A stretch of DNA of 64,000 bases from Paenibacillus xylanexedens (GTDB lineage: Bacteria; Bacillota; Bacilli; Paenibacillales; Paenibacillaceae): NCBI RefSeq assembly GCF_017874615.1, contig NZ_JAGIKV010000004.1, positions 248,001 to 312,000 on the forward strand, written 5' to 3'. The position numbers were made by a program, and so were the translations under genes. Below are positions 26,986 through 36,347 of the stretch, piece by piece; position 1 is the first letter of the stretch, and each line of letters opens with the position of its first letter. Below the pieces are notes generated by a model, which worked only from the letters and a program-made list of their open reading frames with translations, did not search any database and was not told the origin of the DNA.

Positions 26986-27567
26986 TCACATTTCGTTATC
27001 GTCAAATTGTACTGTTCCATCGTTCAGGGAACGAATGCGTACCAAGGCTTCCACCGGAATACCCTGTTCACGAATCGTGCGTGCCCCTGCCTGAAAACTT
27101 TTCTCGACCACAACGCCGAATCCGACGAGTTCCGCACCGGAACGCTCGATAATTTTGATGACGCCACGAGCGGCATCTCCATTGGCAATGATATCATCAA
27201 TGAACAAAATGCGGTCATGCTCATGAATGAACTCGCGGGATACCATAATGTCAGTTACAATTCCTTTAGTAAAAGACGGTACGCGTTCACAGTAAGCATC
27301 AGGATCAGCCAGAAGTGTTTTTTTGCGACGGGCGAATACAAGGGGTACCCCAAGTTCATAGGCTGCGGCAAACGCAACCGGAATCCCTGAGGATTCTACC
27401 GTGATTACCCGAGTCACTCCACTTTCACGAAAACGGGCAGCGAACTCACGTCCCATCTCCATCGTTAATGCAGGATCAATTTGGTGGTTCAACAGACCAT
27501 CCAGCTTTAATACTTGATCCGAGATAACCACACCTTCTTGTAAAATTCGTCGTTTCAATAATTCCAT
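26986..27567 (-). CDS. xpt: Xanthine phosphoribosyltransferase
   Basis: A 193-residue enzyme converting xanthine and PRPP to XMP in purine salvage. MELLKRRILQEGVVISDQVLK is the typical Xpt N-terminus, SSGIPVAFAAA and FARRKKTLL flank the base and phosphate site, and ILFIDDIIANGDAA is the PRPP-binding loop. The ATG at 27567 is chosen since GGGAGG lies 7 nt upstream; the frame stays open to 27693 without a ribosome binding site. Length equals B. subtilis Xpt. Unlike in B. subtilis no guanine riboswitch is visible upstream and no permease gene follows. Confidence 0.92.
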   Translation of the reverse strand: MELLKRRILQEGVVISDQVLKLDGLLNHQIDPALTMEMGREFAARFRESGVTRVITVESSGIPVAFAAAYELGVPLVFARRKKTLLADPDAYCERVPSFTKGIVTDIMVSREFIHEHDRILFIDDIIANGDAARGVIKIIERSGAELVGFGVVVEKSFQAGARTIREQGIPVEALVRIRSLNDGTVQFDDNEM

Positions 27568-27771
27568 GATTTGACCTCCCAAGCCTATCCTATGAGGTAA
27601 AAGTATCATATATCTATCTATAAGTTCAAGCGAAATTGCCTGGGCGCTGTCCTTGAGACGCAATTCAAGCCAAAGCTCATTATCGATTGTCATGACTTTC
27701 GTGGGTCAAGCATACCTTGTACCATGGTACCCGCATGTCCAAACTAAACAGGGGCCTGAGAGGGGAAACAC

Positions 27772-28827
27772 ATGAAACAGGCATTTCGGGTGCTGCAGAT
27801 CGCATTTACATACATTGGAACGGTTGTTGGAGCCGGCTTCGCTACAGGGCAGGAAATTTTGCAGTTTTTTACCCAGTATGGCAAATGGGCCACCATCACC
27901 ATAGGCTTATCCACCATGCTCTTTGTCTGGTTAGGTACCAAAATGATGCTGATCGCTCACGATACCGGGTCCCGCTCTTATGAGGATCTGAACAAACATT
28001 TATTCGGCCACAAGGCAGGCAAATGGATCACCTGGGTGACCCTTCTCATTCTCATTGGCGTGAACAGTGTCATGCTTGCCGGAGCAGGTTCCGTTTTTGT
28101 CGAACATCTGGGTTTGCATTATCAGACAGGTCTGATCGTCACACTTGTAGGGACATATCTGCTTCTCGGTCGGGGCATTCAGGCCATCCTACAAATGAAT
28201 AGCATCGTCGTGCCCATGATGCTCCTGTTATCTCTGCTCATGATCACCAGTACCATCCATCATCCAGGTGCTTCCCGATTCATTACACTGACGACAGACT
28301 CAAACCCTATTCAAGTGTGGCTGTCTCCACTGTTGTATACTTCGTTCAATCTGGTGTTGGCTCAAGCTGTTCTTGTGCCAGTAGGTAACCAGATCCGTAG
28401 TCGGAATGTGCTGAAGTGGGGTGGAGTATTGGGTGGAATTGGCGTTGGTTTCATGCTGATGGCAGCTCATTTTGCCATGTCAGCTCAGATGCCCGGCATC
28501 ATCCAATTCGAAATCCCTATGGGTAGCATTGCCTTTCAACTTGGATGGGCAGTGCAATCTGTATATGTATCCCTTATTTTCATGGAAATATTCAGTACCT
28601 TTGTAGCCGATATCTATGGAATGACCTTGCAACTCAGACAACATATACGTGTCCATCCCCGTTTCATTACATTAACCATTATGCTGTTGTGTTACTCACT
28701 CAGTCAGTTTGGATTCAGTTCGCTGCTATCCATCCTTTACCCTATCTTCGGAAGTATGGCACTGTTTTGGGCTGCCAAATTGGTACTGAACCGCTGGGGC
28801 GCCTTTCGTAAACGCAACAATATATAA
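27772..28827 (+). CDS. YkvI-family membrane transporter
   Basis: A 351-residue integral membrane protein with about ten helices. The first helix carries YIGTVVGAGFATGQEILQFF, the Gly-rich discontinuous helix signature of amino acid/Na+ symporter-like (APC fold) transporters of the YkvI family. The substrate is not known. It is divergently transcribed from xpt. GAGGGGAAACAC precedes the ATG. It is monocistronic and ends near a bidirectional hairpin. Confidence 0.85.
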   Translation: MKQAFRVLQIAFTYIGTVVGAGFATGQEILQFFTQYGKWATITIGLSTMLFVWLGTKMMLIAHDTGSRSYEDLNKHLFGHKAGKWITWVTLLILIGVNSVMLAGAGSVFVEHLGLHYQTGLIVTLVGTYLLLGRGIQAILQMNSIVVPMMLLLSLLMITSTIHHPGASRFITLTTDSNPIQVWLSPLLYTSFNLVLAQAVLVPVGNQIRSRNVLKWGGVLGGIGVGFMLMAAHFAMSAQMPGIIQFEIPMGSIAFQLGWAVQSVYVSLIFMEIFSTFVADIYGMTLQLRQHIRVHPRFITLTIMLLCYSLSQFGFSSLLSILYPIFGSMALFWAAKLVLNRWGAFRKRNNI

Positions 28828-28920
28828 ATCACACGGTCCATGTACTTCATGAGGAGGATAAGCATCGGTTTAGTTCATGAACACAAGTCATTACGCAGAC
28901 TCTCTTTCCTTAAACATGAC

Positions 28921-28950
28921 AAAAAGCCGCTGTTTATCACAGCGGCTCGC
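28921..28950. terminator. Bidirectional terminator
   Basis: AGCCGCTGT/ACAGCGGCT with loop TTATC; T-run TTTTTG on the minus strand ends the glycosyltransferase, with GCACTTTTT on the plus side for the YkvI gene. Confidence 0.82.
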
Positions 28951-28972
28951 ACTTTTTGCTCTATGTTTAGGC

Positions 28973-30097
28973 TTAGCTGGGAAACTGTAGATACATCTTT
29001 TTCAGCTCATTCACCGATCTGCCGAGCGAGTAATGTGTTTTGGCTTTTTCACACGCCGAACGGGCAAGTTCATAACGATAAGCCGGGTCCAGCATCACCT
29101 TTTCAAGCGCTTCAGCCAATGCAGAAGGATCTTCTGCCGGTACAAGCAACCCATTGCTACCGTTCTCGATCTGTTCCGGTATACCACCTACATCCGTACC
29201 CACAAGGGCAAGACAACTTAGCGCCGCTTCAGCGAAGACGGAACCAAATGCTTCTGCCCGTGAAGGAAGTACAAAAATATCAAAGAATGGCATGAATTCC
29301 TCAGGGTGCAGTGTGTAACCATAGAAAATGGTCTCATTATAGATCCCCAATCGCTGCGCCAATTCTTCCAGATCAGGACGAATCGGTCCATCTCCTATAA
29401 TATGTAACACATAATCATGACCTCGGCCCTTCAGTTCCGCACAAGCTTTGAAAAGAATATCCAACCCTTTCGCCGGAACAAGCCGACATACCGTGACCAG
29501 CTGTGGTATCGCATTATCATGAGGGATCGGCTTAAAGCGCTTCTCATCAAACCCATTGGGAATCACACCGATGACATCAGGTTCCTTCACATAGGGAGCC
29601 AGATAACGGCGGAACGAATCCGACACCGTCAAGAGACGCTCTGCCTGGTGTTCCAGCTCACCATATATCGCAAGCAGGAATCGATGCTCCGGACCATCCG
29701 TTTCAATGCGTCCATTAAGGATTAATTCTCGTTCATAACTGGAGTGTATCGTCTGAATGAGGGGTGTATCCGGGAAAACTGTTTTCATCGCAAGTCCTGC
29801 AATTGGGTGGTGGGCATGGATCAGATCATAGGGCTTCTGAATACGCAGTTTGGTCCACCATAGATAATCACGATAAGTTTGAATATATTTCTGGACAACA
29901 GGACTATCCTGATATTCCGTCCAGTCAAACGTTTCGAACTGAACTTCCTCTCTGCCCTTGTTGCGAATTCGCTTTGGCAACGAGAACAGATCCATTTCCC
30001 ACCTCGGGGTTGTAAACCTCTCTTGCATATACGGAATCATAGAGGATACACCTCCGGGCTGCTCCGGAGGAAAGAAAAGCGCCTGCAGCAATTTCAC
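28973..30097 (-). CDS. Glycosyltransferase family 4
   Basis: A 374-residue GT-B enzyme. The GTG at 30097 is preferred: AAGGGGG lies 8-9 nt upstream and the protein then begins KLLQALFFPPEQPGGVSSMI, the typical donor-fold start with a Gly-rich loop. Further signs are YDLIHAHHPIAGL in the N-terminal domain, PQLVTVCRLVPAKGLDIL at the domain boundary, and the EX7E-like PSRAEAFGSVFAEAALS with VGTDVGGIPE in the C-terminal nucleotide-sugar site. Cytoplasmic. Acceptor and product are unknown; no polysaccharide or glycolipid cluster surrounds it. Confidence 0.88.
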   Translation of the reverse strand: MKLLQALFFPPEQPGGVSSMIPYMQERFTTPRWEMDLFSLPKRIRNKGREEVQFETFDWTEYQDSPVVQKYIQTYRDYLWWTKLRIQKPYDLIHAHHPIAGLAMKTVFPDTPLIQTIHSSYERELILNGRIETDGPEHRFLLAIYGELEHQAERLLTVSDSFRRYLAPYVKEPDVIGVIPNGFDEKRFKPIPHDNAIPQLVTVCRLVPAKGLDILFKACAELKGRGHDYVLHIIGDGPIRPDLEELAQRLGIYNETIFYGYTLHPEEFMPFFDIFVLPSRAEAFGSVFAEAALSCLALVGTDVGGIPEQIENGSNGLLVPAEDPSALAEALEKVMLDPAYRYELARSACEKAKTHYSLGRSVNELKKMYLQFPS

Positions 30098-30290
30098 CGT
30101 TAGTTTCCCCCTTTCTAACTTACGTACTGCTCTACTATCCATTATGACATAGGGAAGCCGGAACATCTATATTACGGTAACTCGTATATACAACATATTC
30201 ATGAAACGTTCCCCTCAGAAGCAAAAGCTTTAATTCAGCAGTCAATCGCTTGTGGTTGTCGTCAACATATTCAATGGATAGTCAGAACTC

Positions 30291-30842
30291 TCAGCTCAGT
30301 AGCTCCACGGGCTTCTCATATGTACTGTAACCATCGGTCTCGCCCAAAAAAGTATACCCGTTCCGCGCGTAAAAGGAGTTCAACGTAGCATTGCTCGCTC
30401 CGCAATCTAACCGAACAGTATGTTTGCCTTCAAAATGTATGCCGCTGCTGGACCATTGCAAAATGGACCGTCCCAGACCGCTCTGAGCATATTTTCTTCG
30501 AATCGCTAACCGATGCAGATAAATTGCGCCATCCTCGGCATGAGCTTTTGAACCCCAAAGATGAATATCCCAAGGACTTGGCTGAACCAAAAGGATGACC
30601 ATCCCCGCTACATCCGCTCCTTTTTTGAATACAAACACATCCCCACGGCGAATCGCCCCTGCCGTATCATGTGAATCTTCACCTTTAAGCAAAGCATTCC
30701 ATTGGGAAGAACCTTGGCTCTGTAACCATTCGGCTGTCTCCACCAGCAGCGACATCACATCCTCCGTATCTTCCGGCTTCGCCTGAACCGCTTGAAAACC
30801 ATCGTTAATATATTCGCTACTGATCCTGAATGAGTGCATCAT
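30291..30842 (-). CDS. GNAT family N-acetyltransferase
   Basis: A 183-residue acetyl-CoA-dependent acyltransferase. Motif A with the pyrophosphate loop reads YLHRLAIRRKYAQSGLGRSIL in two pieces, and motif B lies around NATLNSFYARNGYTFLGE. The substrate is unknown. GGAGGAG precedes two consecutive ATG codons. It stands alone upstream of the glycosyltransferase gene with about 190 bp between them. Confidence 0.85.
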   Translation of the reverse strand: MMHSFRISSEYINDGFQAVQAKPEDTEDVMSLLVETAEWLQSQGSSQWNALLKGEDSHDTAGAIRRGDVFVFKKGADVAGMVILLVQPSPWDIHLWGSKAHAEDGAIYLHRLAIRRKYAQSGLGRSILQWSSSGIHFEGKHTVRLDCGASNATLNSFYARNGYTFLGETDGYSTYEKPVELLS

Positions 30843-30920
30843 TGTTCTCCTCCGCTTCCTGATCTCTTTTTAACTAATGGTACTATACCGGGAAATGAAT
30901 TTTTCGTCAAAATGAGAACA

Positions 30921-30950
30921 AAAAAAGGTAAAAGGCGGTTGCCCTTTACC
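30921..30950 (-). terminator. Terminator overlapping the stop of the three-module gene
   Basis: GGTAAA.GGC/GCC.TTTACC stem with loop GGTT, one mismatch, and TTTTTTT on the minus strand. The right arm contains the TAA stop codon of the gene that ends at 30946. Confidence 0.85.
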
Positions 30951-31980
30951 CATCTATTCTGGCTTCATCAATAATCTGATTTCGATACAACATCGTCAGG
31001 TGCAAGGTGTCAAACTCCATTTCCTTGTCCAACTCCTGCATCAACACTTCGACCAGGCTCTTTCGCTGCACACTGGTTCCAGGAACCTCGTAATCAATGT
31101 ATCCCGTCAGATCGGATTGAGAAGTGTCTATTGTTGCTGTTCCCACAGGCAATCCACCTCGCTCCTGAAGAAACAGCTCATATACCCGGAACTCCCGATC
31201 CTTACGCTTCAGCATGACATAACATGTTTCTTCAGCAGCTTCCAGCTCGTCCAGATCCGATTCATCGGTATCCTCCAAATCCTCGGAGAAATCGCGATGT
31301 ACCCACTCTAGCGTCTCGAGTTCGTTGCCCTGATGCCACATGCGGATTGTAATCGTATCGATGATATCTTCATCCAGCTCTCGAACCAGCAACTCTGCCG
31401 CAGCTTCCAATTGATTCTCTTCCGGCTCGTCATACCAGTGTATTTCACCTTGTACATCAGCGCCATATTGTTTTAAGGAAGCTTCTGCAAGTTCCTGCCC
31501 TTCAACATCATTGAATATATACGTCGATATGCTACGTCCTGCGCTTACCATTTCCATCTCCAGAACCTGATCCCGATCTTCATATGTAAACGATTCGGCT
31601 TGTGAAACAGGAATTACCTTACTTTCACTGCTATCTATATCGTCATAGCGTTCGTCATGATTCATATCTTCAGACGGCCACACTGTCTCTGACTTATGCA
31701 GAACCGTATGTAATGAGCCACAACTAACCAGCACTTCATAATACGCAGCTTCCAACGCATCTGCAAGAGATCGGACATAGGCATGCACTTTTTCCACAAT
31801 AAATTCCTCTGTACCCTCTGGCAGAGACTCCTGCTCGATCTGAAGACTACCTGATAAACGATCTCCTTCTCTGTACACAAGGAAAAGTGAGCCTGCATAT
31901 TGTCCATTGACCATCACGTCCTGTACTTCTCCACCTGATGTCCGCAGGTCTGCAACCAATTCCACATCATATTTCATCAC
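30946..31980 (-). CDS. Acidic three-module protein of unknown function
   Basis: 344 very acidic residues, no signal peptide or membrane helix. Three segments, about residues 18-92, 150-222 and 262-335, share a pattern: a short strand with G..A/V G (YAGSLFLV, ELAEASLKQ, PVGTATID), then LxGxLQI / VQGEIHW / LTGYIDY, then a helix ending LxxAL / LVRELDE / LMQELDK, then a strand (EVLVSCG, TITIRMW, TLHLTML). This looks like three copies of one alpha/beta module joined by acidic linkers. GTG at 31980 or ATG at 31977 both fit GGAGGAGG. I do not recognise the family. Confidence 0.72.
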   Translation of the reverse strand: MMKYDVELVADLRTSGGEVQDVMVNGQYAGSLFLVYREGDRLSGSLQIEQESLPEGTEEFIVEKVHAYVRSLADALEAAYYEVLVSCGSLHTVLHKSETVWPSEDMNHDERYDDIDSSESKVIPVSQAESFTYEDRDQVLEMEMVSAGRSISTYIFNDVEGQELAEASLKQYGADVQGEIHWYDEPEENQLEAAAELLVRELDEDIIDTITIRMWHQGNELETLEWVHRDFSEDLEDTDESDLDELEAAEETCYVMLKRKDREFRVYELFLQERGGLPVGTATIDTSQSDLTGYIDYEVPGTSVQRKSLVEVLMQELDKEMEFDTLHLTMLYRNQIIDEARIDG

Positions 31981-32074
31981 GTGCCCTCCTCCATTCCTAA
32001 CGGTATTCTCTTAGGATGCCCCTGAGGACGGTAGATTATGAGGGAAGCGTGCATTTCAAATATAAGATGTAAGG

Positions 32075-32878
32075 TTAAACGGATAACACATATTTTTGGA
32101 TTGCGTGTGCCACACCCTGCTCGTTATTGGAGAGTGTAACCTCGTCCGCAGCAGCTTTCACCTCGTCCGGTGAGTTATCCATGGCAATGCCTTTGCCCGC
32201 AAAAGTCAGCATCGTAATATCATTGAAGTAGTTACCAATCGCCATAATCTCCGAAGGCATGATTCCCTTCGATTCGGCAAGCCTTTTAAGCGCAGCGCCT
32301 TTGGACGCTTCGGGATGCATCAGATCAATAAAAAAGTCACCACTCCGTGTCATATAATAAGGCAGATTCCAAGTAGACCATTCCTGAAGTACTGCATCCA
32401 TCTGTTCAATCGGACCAAATGCAGTAAATTTCGCCAGCGGTTCTGTCATGTCAACCCACTTAGGTAACTTCAGTGGCTCTGCCATAAAGTTGTAATACAT
32501 CTCACGCACCTGCAAACCCAAACCTTCCGGTTGATCCACATACAGACCAAAAGCCGTATTGATATCAAAATGCACGCCATTGGCTCGACAGTAGGATATG
32601 ATCGGCTCCAGTCCTTGTCCATCTAATGCAAAATGATGGACCACCTCACGAGTATCCACTTGCGCGGTAACGGCGCCATTATGTGTAATCACATATCCAT
32701 CCAGTCCCATCTGCTCCATAAAAGGAATCGTGTTGGCAGGACCTCTACCTGAACACAGAACAATCTCTGCTCCCTGACGGGAAGCTTGGATCAAGGTCTC
32801 CTGAGTCCATTCGGTAAGTTCATGATGATCATTCAGCAATGTTCCATCTACATCAAGTGCAATTAATTTATAAGTCAT
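32075..32878 (-). CDS. HAD-superfamily (Cof-type) phosphatase
   Basis: A 267-residue HAD hydrolase with a type IIB cap. Motif I is ALDVDGTLLND (nucleophile Asp), motif II is VLCSGRGPA, motif III Lys lies in EASKGAALKRLA, and motif IV reads AIGNYFNDITM. The first Asp of the usual GDxxND is Asn here, which may weaken Mg binding. Members dephosphorylate sugar phosphates or flavin precursors; the substrate is not readable. The ATG at 32878 (AGGATG 8-9 nt upstream) is preferred to a GTG at 32911. Confidence 0.88.
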   Translation of the reverse strand: MTYKLIALDVDGTLLNDHHELTEWTQETLIQASRQGAEIVLCSGRGPANTIPFMEQMGLDGYVITHNGAVTAQVDTREVVHHFALDGQGLEPIISYCRANGVHFDINTAFGLYVDQPEGLGLQVREMYYNFMAEPLKLPKWVDMTEPLAKFTAFGPIEQMDAVLQEWSTWNLPYYMTRSGDFFIDLMHPEASKGAALKRLAESKGIMPSEIMAIGNYFNDITMLTFAGKGIAMDNSPDEVKAAADEVTLSNNEQGVAHAIQKYVLSV

Positions 32879-32923
32879 TCTGGCTTCATCCTCATCTGTT
32901 AGTAGTCGCACCCACCCAAACCC

Positions 32924-33670
32924 TTACTTCCGCAGAAGACTCAACTCATCTGCGGTTAGTTCACGATAGCTTCCGATAGCAAGATCGGAAGCTAGGTCCA
33001 GCTCACCCATGGCTACGCGTTTCAGATAAACCACACGCTTGCCTACCGCCTGAAACATACGTTTTACCTGGTGAAACTTCCCTTCATGAATAATAAGCGA
33101 GATCGACGAGACCGTGCCTTCTTCCGTTTCTTCCTGACCAAGTATAGTCAGTTCGGCCGGCAGCGTCTCGTACCCGTCATCCAATTGAATGCCCGCCTTG
33201 AAACGTTGTACATCCGCTTCATCCACGTTTCCCAGCACACGGGCTTCATAGGTTTTGGGTACATGTTTGCGTGGAGATAACAGATCATGGGCAAGTGGAC
33301 CGTCATTCGTAAGAATGAGCAGTCCCTCCGTATCCTTATCCAGTCGTCCCACAGGAAAAGGATTGAACACCCGATCCTCTTTCCGCAGCAGATCCAGTAC
33401 CGTCTTATCTCTGTTGTCCTCCGTAGCAGACACAACACCCGGAGGTTTATGCAACATCAGATAGATCATCTCCCGATACACAATCCGCTCGCCATCGGCT
33501 TCAATGACGTTGGCCTCGGGATTCACTTGTACACCACTGTCTTTCACCGCTTTGCCGTCCACATGGATTCTGCCTTGTTTCACCATCTTTTTGAGTTCAC
33601 TTCGTGTTCCCACACCCATATGGCTTAATATTTTGTCCAGACGCAACGTTTGTTTACCTTTTCCACTCAT
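32924..33670 (-). CDS. Pseudouridine synthase, RsuA/RluB family
   Basis: A 248-residue rRNA-modifying enzyme. The N-terminal S4 RNA-binding domain (LDKILSHMGVGTRSELKKMV) is followed by the synthase domain with catalytic Asp in VGRLDKDTEGLLILTNDG and with IHEGKFHQVKRMFQAVG. It isomerises a uridine in small- or large-subunit rRNA; the exact site is not readable. The ATG at 33670 overlaps the stop of the upstream methyltransferase gene (ATGA), so the two rRNA-modification genes are translationally coupled. Confidence 0.9.
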   Translation of the reverse strand: MSGKGKQTLRLDKILSHMGVGTRSELKKMVKQGRIHVDGKAVKDSGVQVNPEANVIEADGERIVYREMIYLMLHKPPGVVSATEDNRDKTVLDLLRKEDRVFNPFPVGRLDKDTEGLLILTNDGPLAHDLLSPRKHVPKTYEARVLGNVDEADVQRFKAGIQLDDGYETLPAELTILGQEETEEGTVSSISLIIHEGKFHQVKRMFQAVGKRVVYLKRVAMGELDLASDLAIGSYRELTADELSLLRK

Positions 33671-35364
33671 ACCGATGTCCACCTCCAGCCTGCAGGATAT
33701 TCATTCTTCAGTACACCATCCAGCCATTTTCCCCAGCCAGCGGCATAACCATCTACACATACAAGAACGTACCCTTTGGCAACCGTATCCGCCTTGAGCA
33801 CCACTCGTTCTTCTTCAATATTTAACGTTTCACCCTTGAGGTATCTCACGGCTTCGCCATCAGCGGATGACAGATTCACGCTTCTCCGTGCCTCAGATGC
33901 ATTCAGAGCACATGCAAGCGGGTGTGACGGAACAAATCGTCCATTCTTGATCATGCCCATAAACCAACCTGGACGAATGACTTTCAATCCCTCCAACCGA
34001 GCTGCACCAACCGATGATTGATACACCCGATCTCCATAACATACCGTCTCTCCAGTTAACTCAATCTCCAATTGTTCTTTCACAAACTGAGTGTAGATCG
34101 CAACCAGATCCATACTTGCCGAATCAGCTCCGCGTCCCTGACCCCGTTCCGATTTACGTCCACCGTGATCTTTACCTTTTTTGCTCTGTCTACCCGAATT
34201 CTTGCCGCCGCCAGCCTGTCTGTCATGGGACTCTCGGGATTCGATTCGCAATAAACGTTCCTTTTTACGATCAGCCTTGGTTATAGCAATTGAAGAAGCA
34301 GCAATAGAGTGATCCTTGTTCCCCTCTACTTCAATCCTGGACACATCCACGACCTGTCCATACTCCATTGCTCCTTCTTTAACTACTCCAGGTTGATCTG
34401 TTTCTACTTCTTGCCCTACACGATGCTGCAATACAGCGAGATAATGTCCCTCTCCTTCCAAAAGGTGAGGCCACAATCTTGCGGTGCCACGCGTTTGATC
34501 CAGTACAGCTTCCGTCTCCTCTGCCTTCTCTGGCATCATCTGACGTACCCATTCCGGACGTCCTGGAGCGAACCCCGTCTCTTCAGGAATGTCCATTACT
34601 ACGAAATCAAGGTTTACATTCAGAAACTCCGCAATCATCGCTTCATTTTCCTCCGGCGCAAAGGTACATGTCGAATATACGATGGTTCCTCCCGGGGCCA
34701 GCAACCGTGCCGCAGTCTCCAAGATATCCCGCTGCATGAGCACACATTTTTCCACCGAATGATGTTCCCACGATTTCACCATGTCTTCATCCTTGCGGAA
34801 CATGCCTTCACCTGAGCAAGGCGCATCAATTAATACTTTGTCAAAATAATGAGGAAATGCATTTGCGATCCGCTCTGGCGACTCATTCAAAACAACCGCG
34901 TTACGCACCCCGTACAATTCCACGTTCTTGGCCAGCGCTTTGGTGCGTTCAGCATGGATATCGTTCGTGACAAGTACACCCTTGCCTTGCAGCTTTGCAG
35001 CAATCTGTGTTGTTTTCCCTCCGGGAGCAGCACACAGATCAAGCACACGATCTCCAGGCTCCACCTGCAATAATTCAACGGGAGCCATTGCACTTGGTTC
35101 CTGTATATAATACAGGCCTGCATGATAATAAGGGTGCAGCCCCGGTTTAACACCATGAGGTACATAGAATCCTGTCTCACACCACGGAATAGGTCTTAGA
35201 TCAAACGGAGCAATCTCATCGAATTGTTCCATCGATATTTTTAGCGTATTCACTCTCAGTCCCGCATGAGGAGACTGTTCATAAGATTTCATGAATTGTT
35301 CAAACTCATCACCCAGCAAACTTTTCATTCGCTCAGCAAATATCAAAGGTAACTTTACACCCAT
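33667..35364 (-). CDS. RsmF-like rRNA (cytosine-C5) methyltransferase
   Basis: 565 residues, NOL1/NOP2/Sun family. The SAM-binding site is VLDLCAAPGGKTTQIAAKLQ, the motif IV Cys is in VLIDAPCSGEGMFRKDED and the catalytic Cys in IVYSTCTFAPEENE. A Lys/Arg/Gly-rich insert (about 385-430) precedes a C-terminal RsmF-type PUA-like domain. It methylates cytosine in 16S rRNA or tRNA. The ATG at 35364 (MGVKLPLIFAERM) is chosen on family alignment from memory; the frame stays open to 35397. Operon with the pseudouridine synthase gene. Confidence 0.88.
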   Translation of the reverse strand: MGVKLPLIFAERMKSLLGDEFEQFMKSYEQSPHAGLRVNTLKISMEQFDEIAPFDLRPIPWCETGFYVPHGVKPGLHPYYHAGLYYIQEPSAMAPVELLQVEPGDRVLDLCAAPGGKTTQIAAKLQGKGVLVTNDIHAERTKALAKNVELYGVRNAVVLNESPERIANAFPHYFDKVLIDAPCSGEGMFRKDEDMVKSWEHHSVEKCVLMQRDILETAARLLAPGGTIVYSTCTFAPEENEAMIAEFLNVNLDFVVMDIPEETGFAPGRPEWVRQMMPEKAEETEAVLDQTRGTARLWPHLLEGEGHYLAVLQHRVGQEVETDQPGVVKEGAMEYGQVVDVSRIEVEGNKDHSIAASSIAITKADRKKERLLRIESRESHDRQAGGGKNSGRQSKKGKDHGGRKSERGQGRGADSASMDLVAIYTQFVKEQLEIELTGETVCYGDRVYQSSVGAARLEGLKVIRPGWFMGMIKNGRFVPSHPLACALNASEARRSVNLSSADGEAVRYLKGETLNIEEERVVLKADTVAKGYVLVCVDGYAAGWGKWLDGVLKNEYPAGWRWTSV

Positions 35365-35585
35365 ATTCCCACTCATCCTGTCTTGGTAAGATTGCAATAT
35401 CGTTTTATTTTATCATATCCAAGCTTTGCTTTCCTATCATATCGTATCTATTCCACTACAGCGTGTAATGTAGTATAATGGCAAGTAGATTGATTCCTGA
35501 GCAAAAATCCGGGTGTTTATGCATATTATCCCAACCTTTATTTTTGCCCAAACTATATTTCGATATGATCGATGGGGGATGTCCA

Positions 35586-36134
35586 ATGAAATCCAAGAAG
35601 AAAAAGAAAAGTGCTGCGATCCTTATTTTCCTGGGTATTTTAATCATTATGATTGCAGCACTGGTTGTCGTAGACCAGCAATCCAAGAAACAGATGGATT
35701 CAGTGGAAAATGCTTATGGCATCGCTGCTTCCAAGCTTAATCCAGCTACACGGGAGCTACTTAGTGATCCCAACTATCAACAAATTATTGTGCCCACTGA
35801 TCTCAAAGCCAAAATCGATAACAAAGACAGCTTTTTTGTTTATTTCTTTGCTTCCGATTGCTCGCACTGCCGTGCCACAACACCTCAGTTGATGCCACTG
35901 GTTGACAGTGAAGGTATTGAGCTTCCGCAGTTCAATCTGCGTGAATTCGAAGCAGGATGGACCGATTACAATATCGAGTTCACACCTACACTCGTCTATT
36001 ATGAGGCTGGTGTCGAGAAAGACCGTATGGTTGGTGGACTGCAAGAGAATGGTAGTGACCAGGGCTACACGCTGGATGATTACAAACAATTTTTCCAAAA
36101 ATATAAAGGCAGTGCCGCTCCTTCGGCAAGCTAA
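35586..36134 (+). CDS. Membrane-anchored thioredoxin-like protein
   Basis: 182 residues. After a Lys-rich start (MKSKKKKKSAA) one membrane helix (about 10-31) anchors an extracytoplasmic thioredoxin fold with active site FASDCSHCRATTP and cis-Pro region IEFTPTLVYYEAG. Likely a thiol-disulfide exchange protein on the outer face of the membrane. GGGGGA lies 6 nt before the ATG at 35586; the frame continues upstream without a site. It is divergent from the methyltransferase operon. Confidence 0.88.
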   Translation: MKSKKKKKSAAILIFLGILIIMIAALVVVDQQSKKQMDSVENAYGIAASKLNPATRELLSDPNYQQIIVPTDLKAKIDNKDSFFVYFFASDCSHCRATTPQLMPLVDSEGIELPQFNLREFEAGWTDYNIEFTPTLVYYEAGVEKDRMVGGLQENGSDQGYTLDDYKQFFQKYKGSAAPSAS

Positions 36135-36242
36135 CTGATAGATCCGTTTCCACAAGTATCAATCAGGCACATTGTATCACCGACTGTTCTGTTGAAGGAC
36201 AAGCTCTGCCACCTGCAATCATCTGAATACGACGCAACATTC

Positions 36243-36289
36243 AAAAACACCCCGATCGTTCCCTTTACAGGAATCGTCGGGGTGTTTCA
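36243..36289. terminator. Bidirectional terminator
   Basis: AAACACCCCGA/TCGGGGTGTTT stem with an inner GTTCC/GGAAT stem; A-run and T-run on the two sides. It separates the thioredoxin-like and DUF309 genes. Confidence 0.85.
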
Positions 36290-36347
36290 TAACCATGGAA
36301 CTTCATATCCATGGGATGCTCATTTGAATGTTAACGCTGATTACGAT

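Noticed and set aside
27568..27771. Possible purine riboswitch upstream of xpt
   Set aside because: The conserved loop and junction bases of the guanine riboswitch are not present; only an AT-rich leader is seen.
28840..29295. 151-codon plus-strand frame opposite the glycosyltransferase
   Set aside because: Antisense to a well-supported glycosyltransferase gene. The GAGGAGG near 28852 is not followed by family-like sequence.
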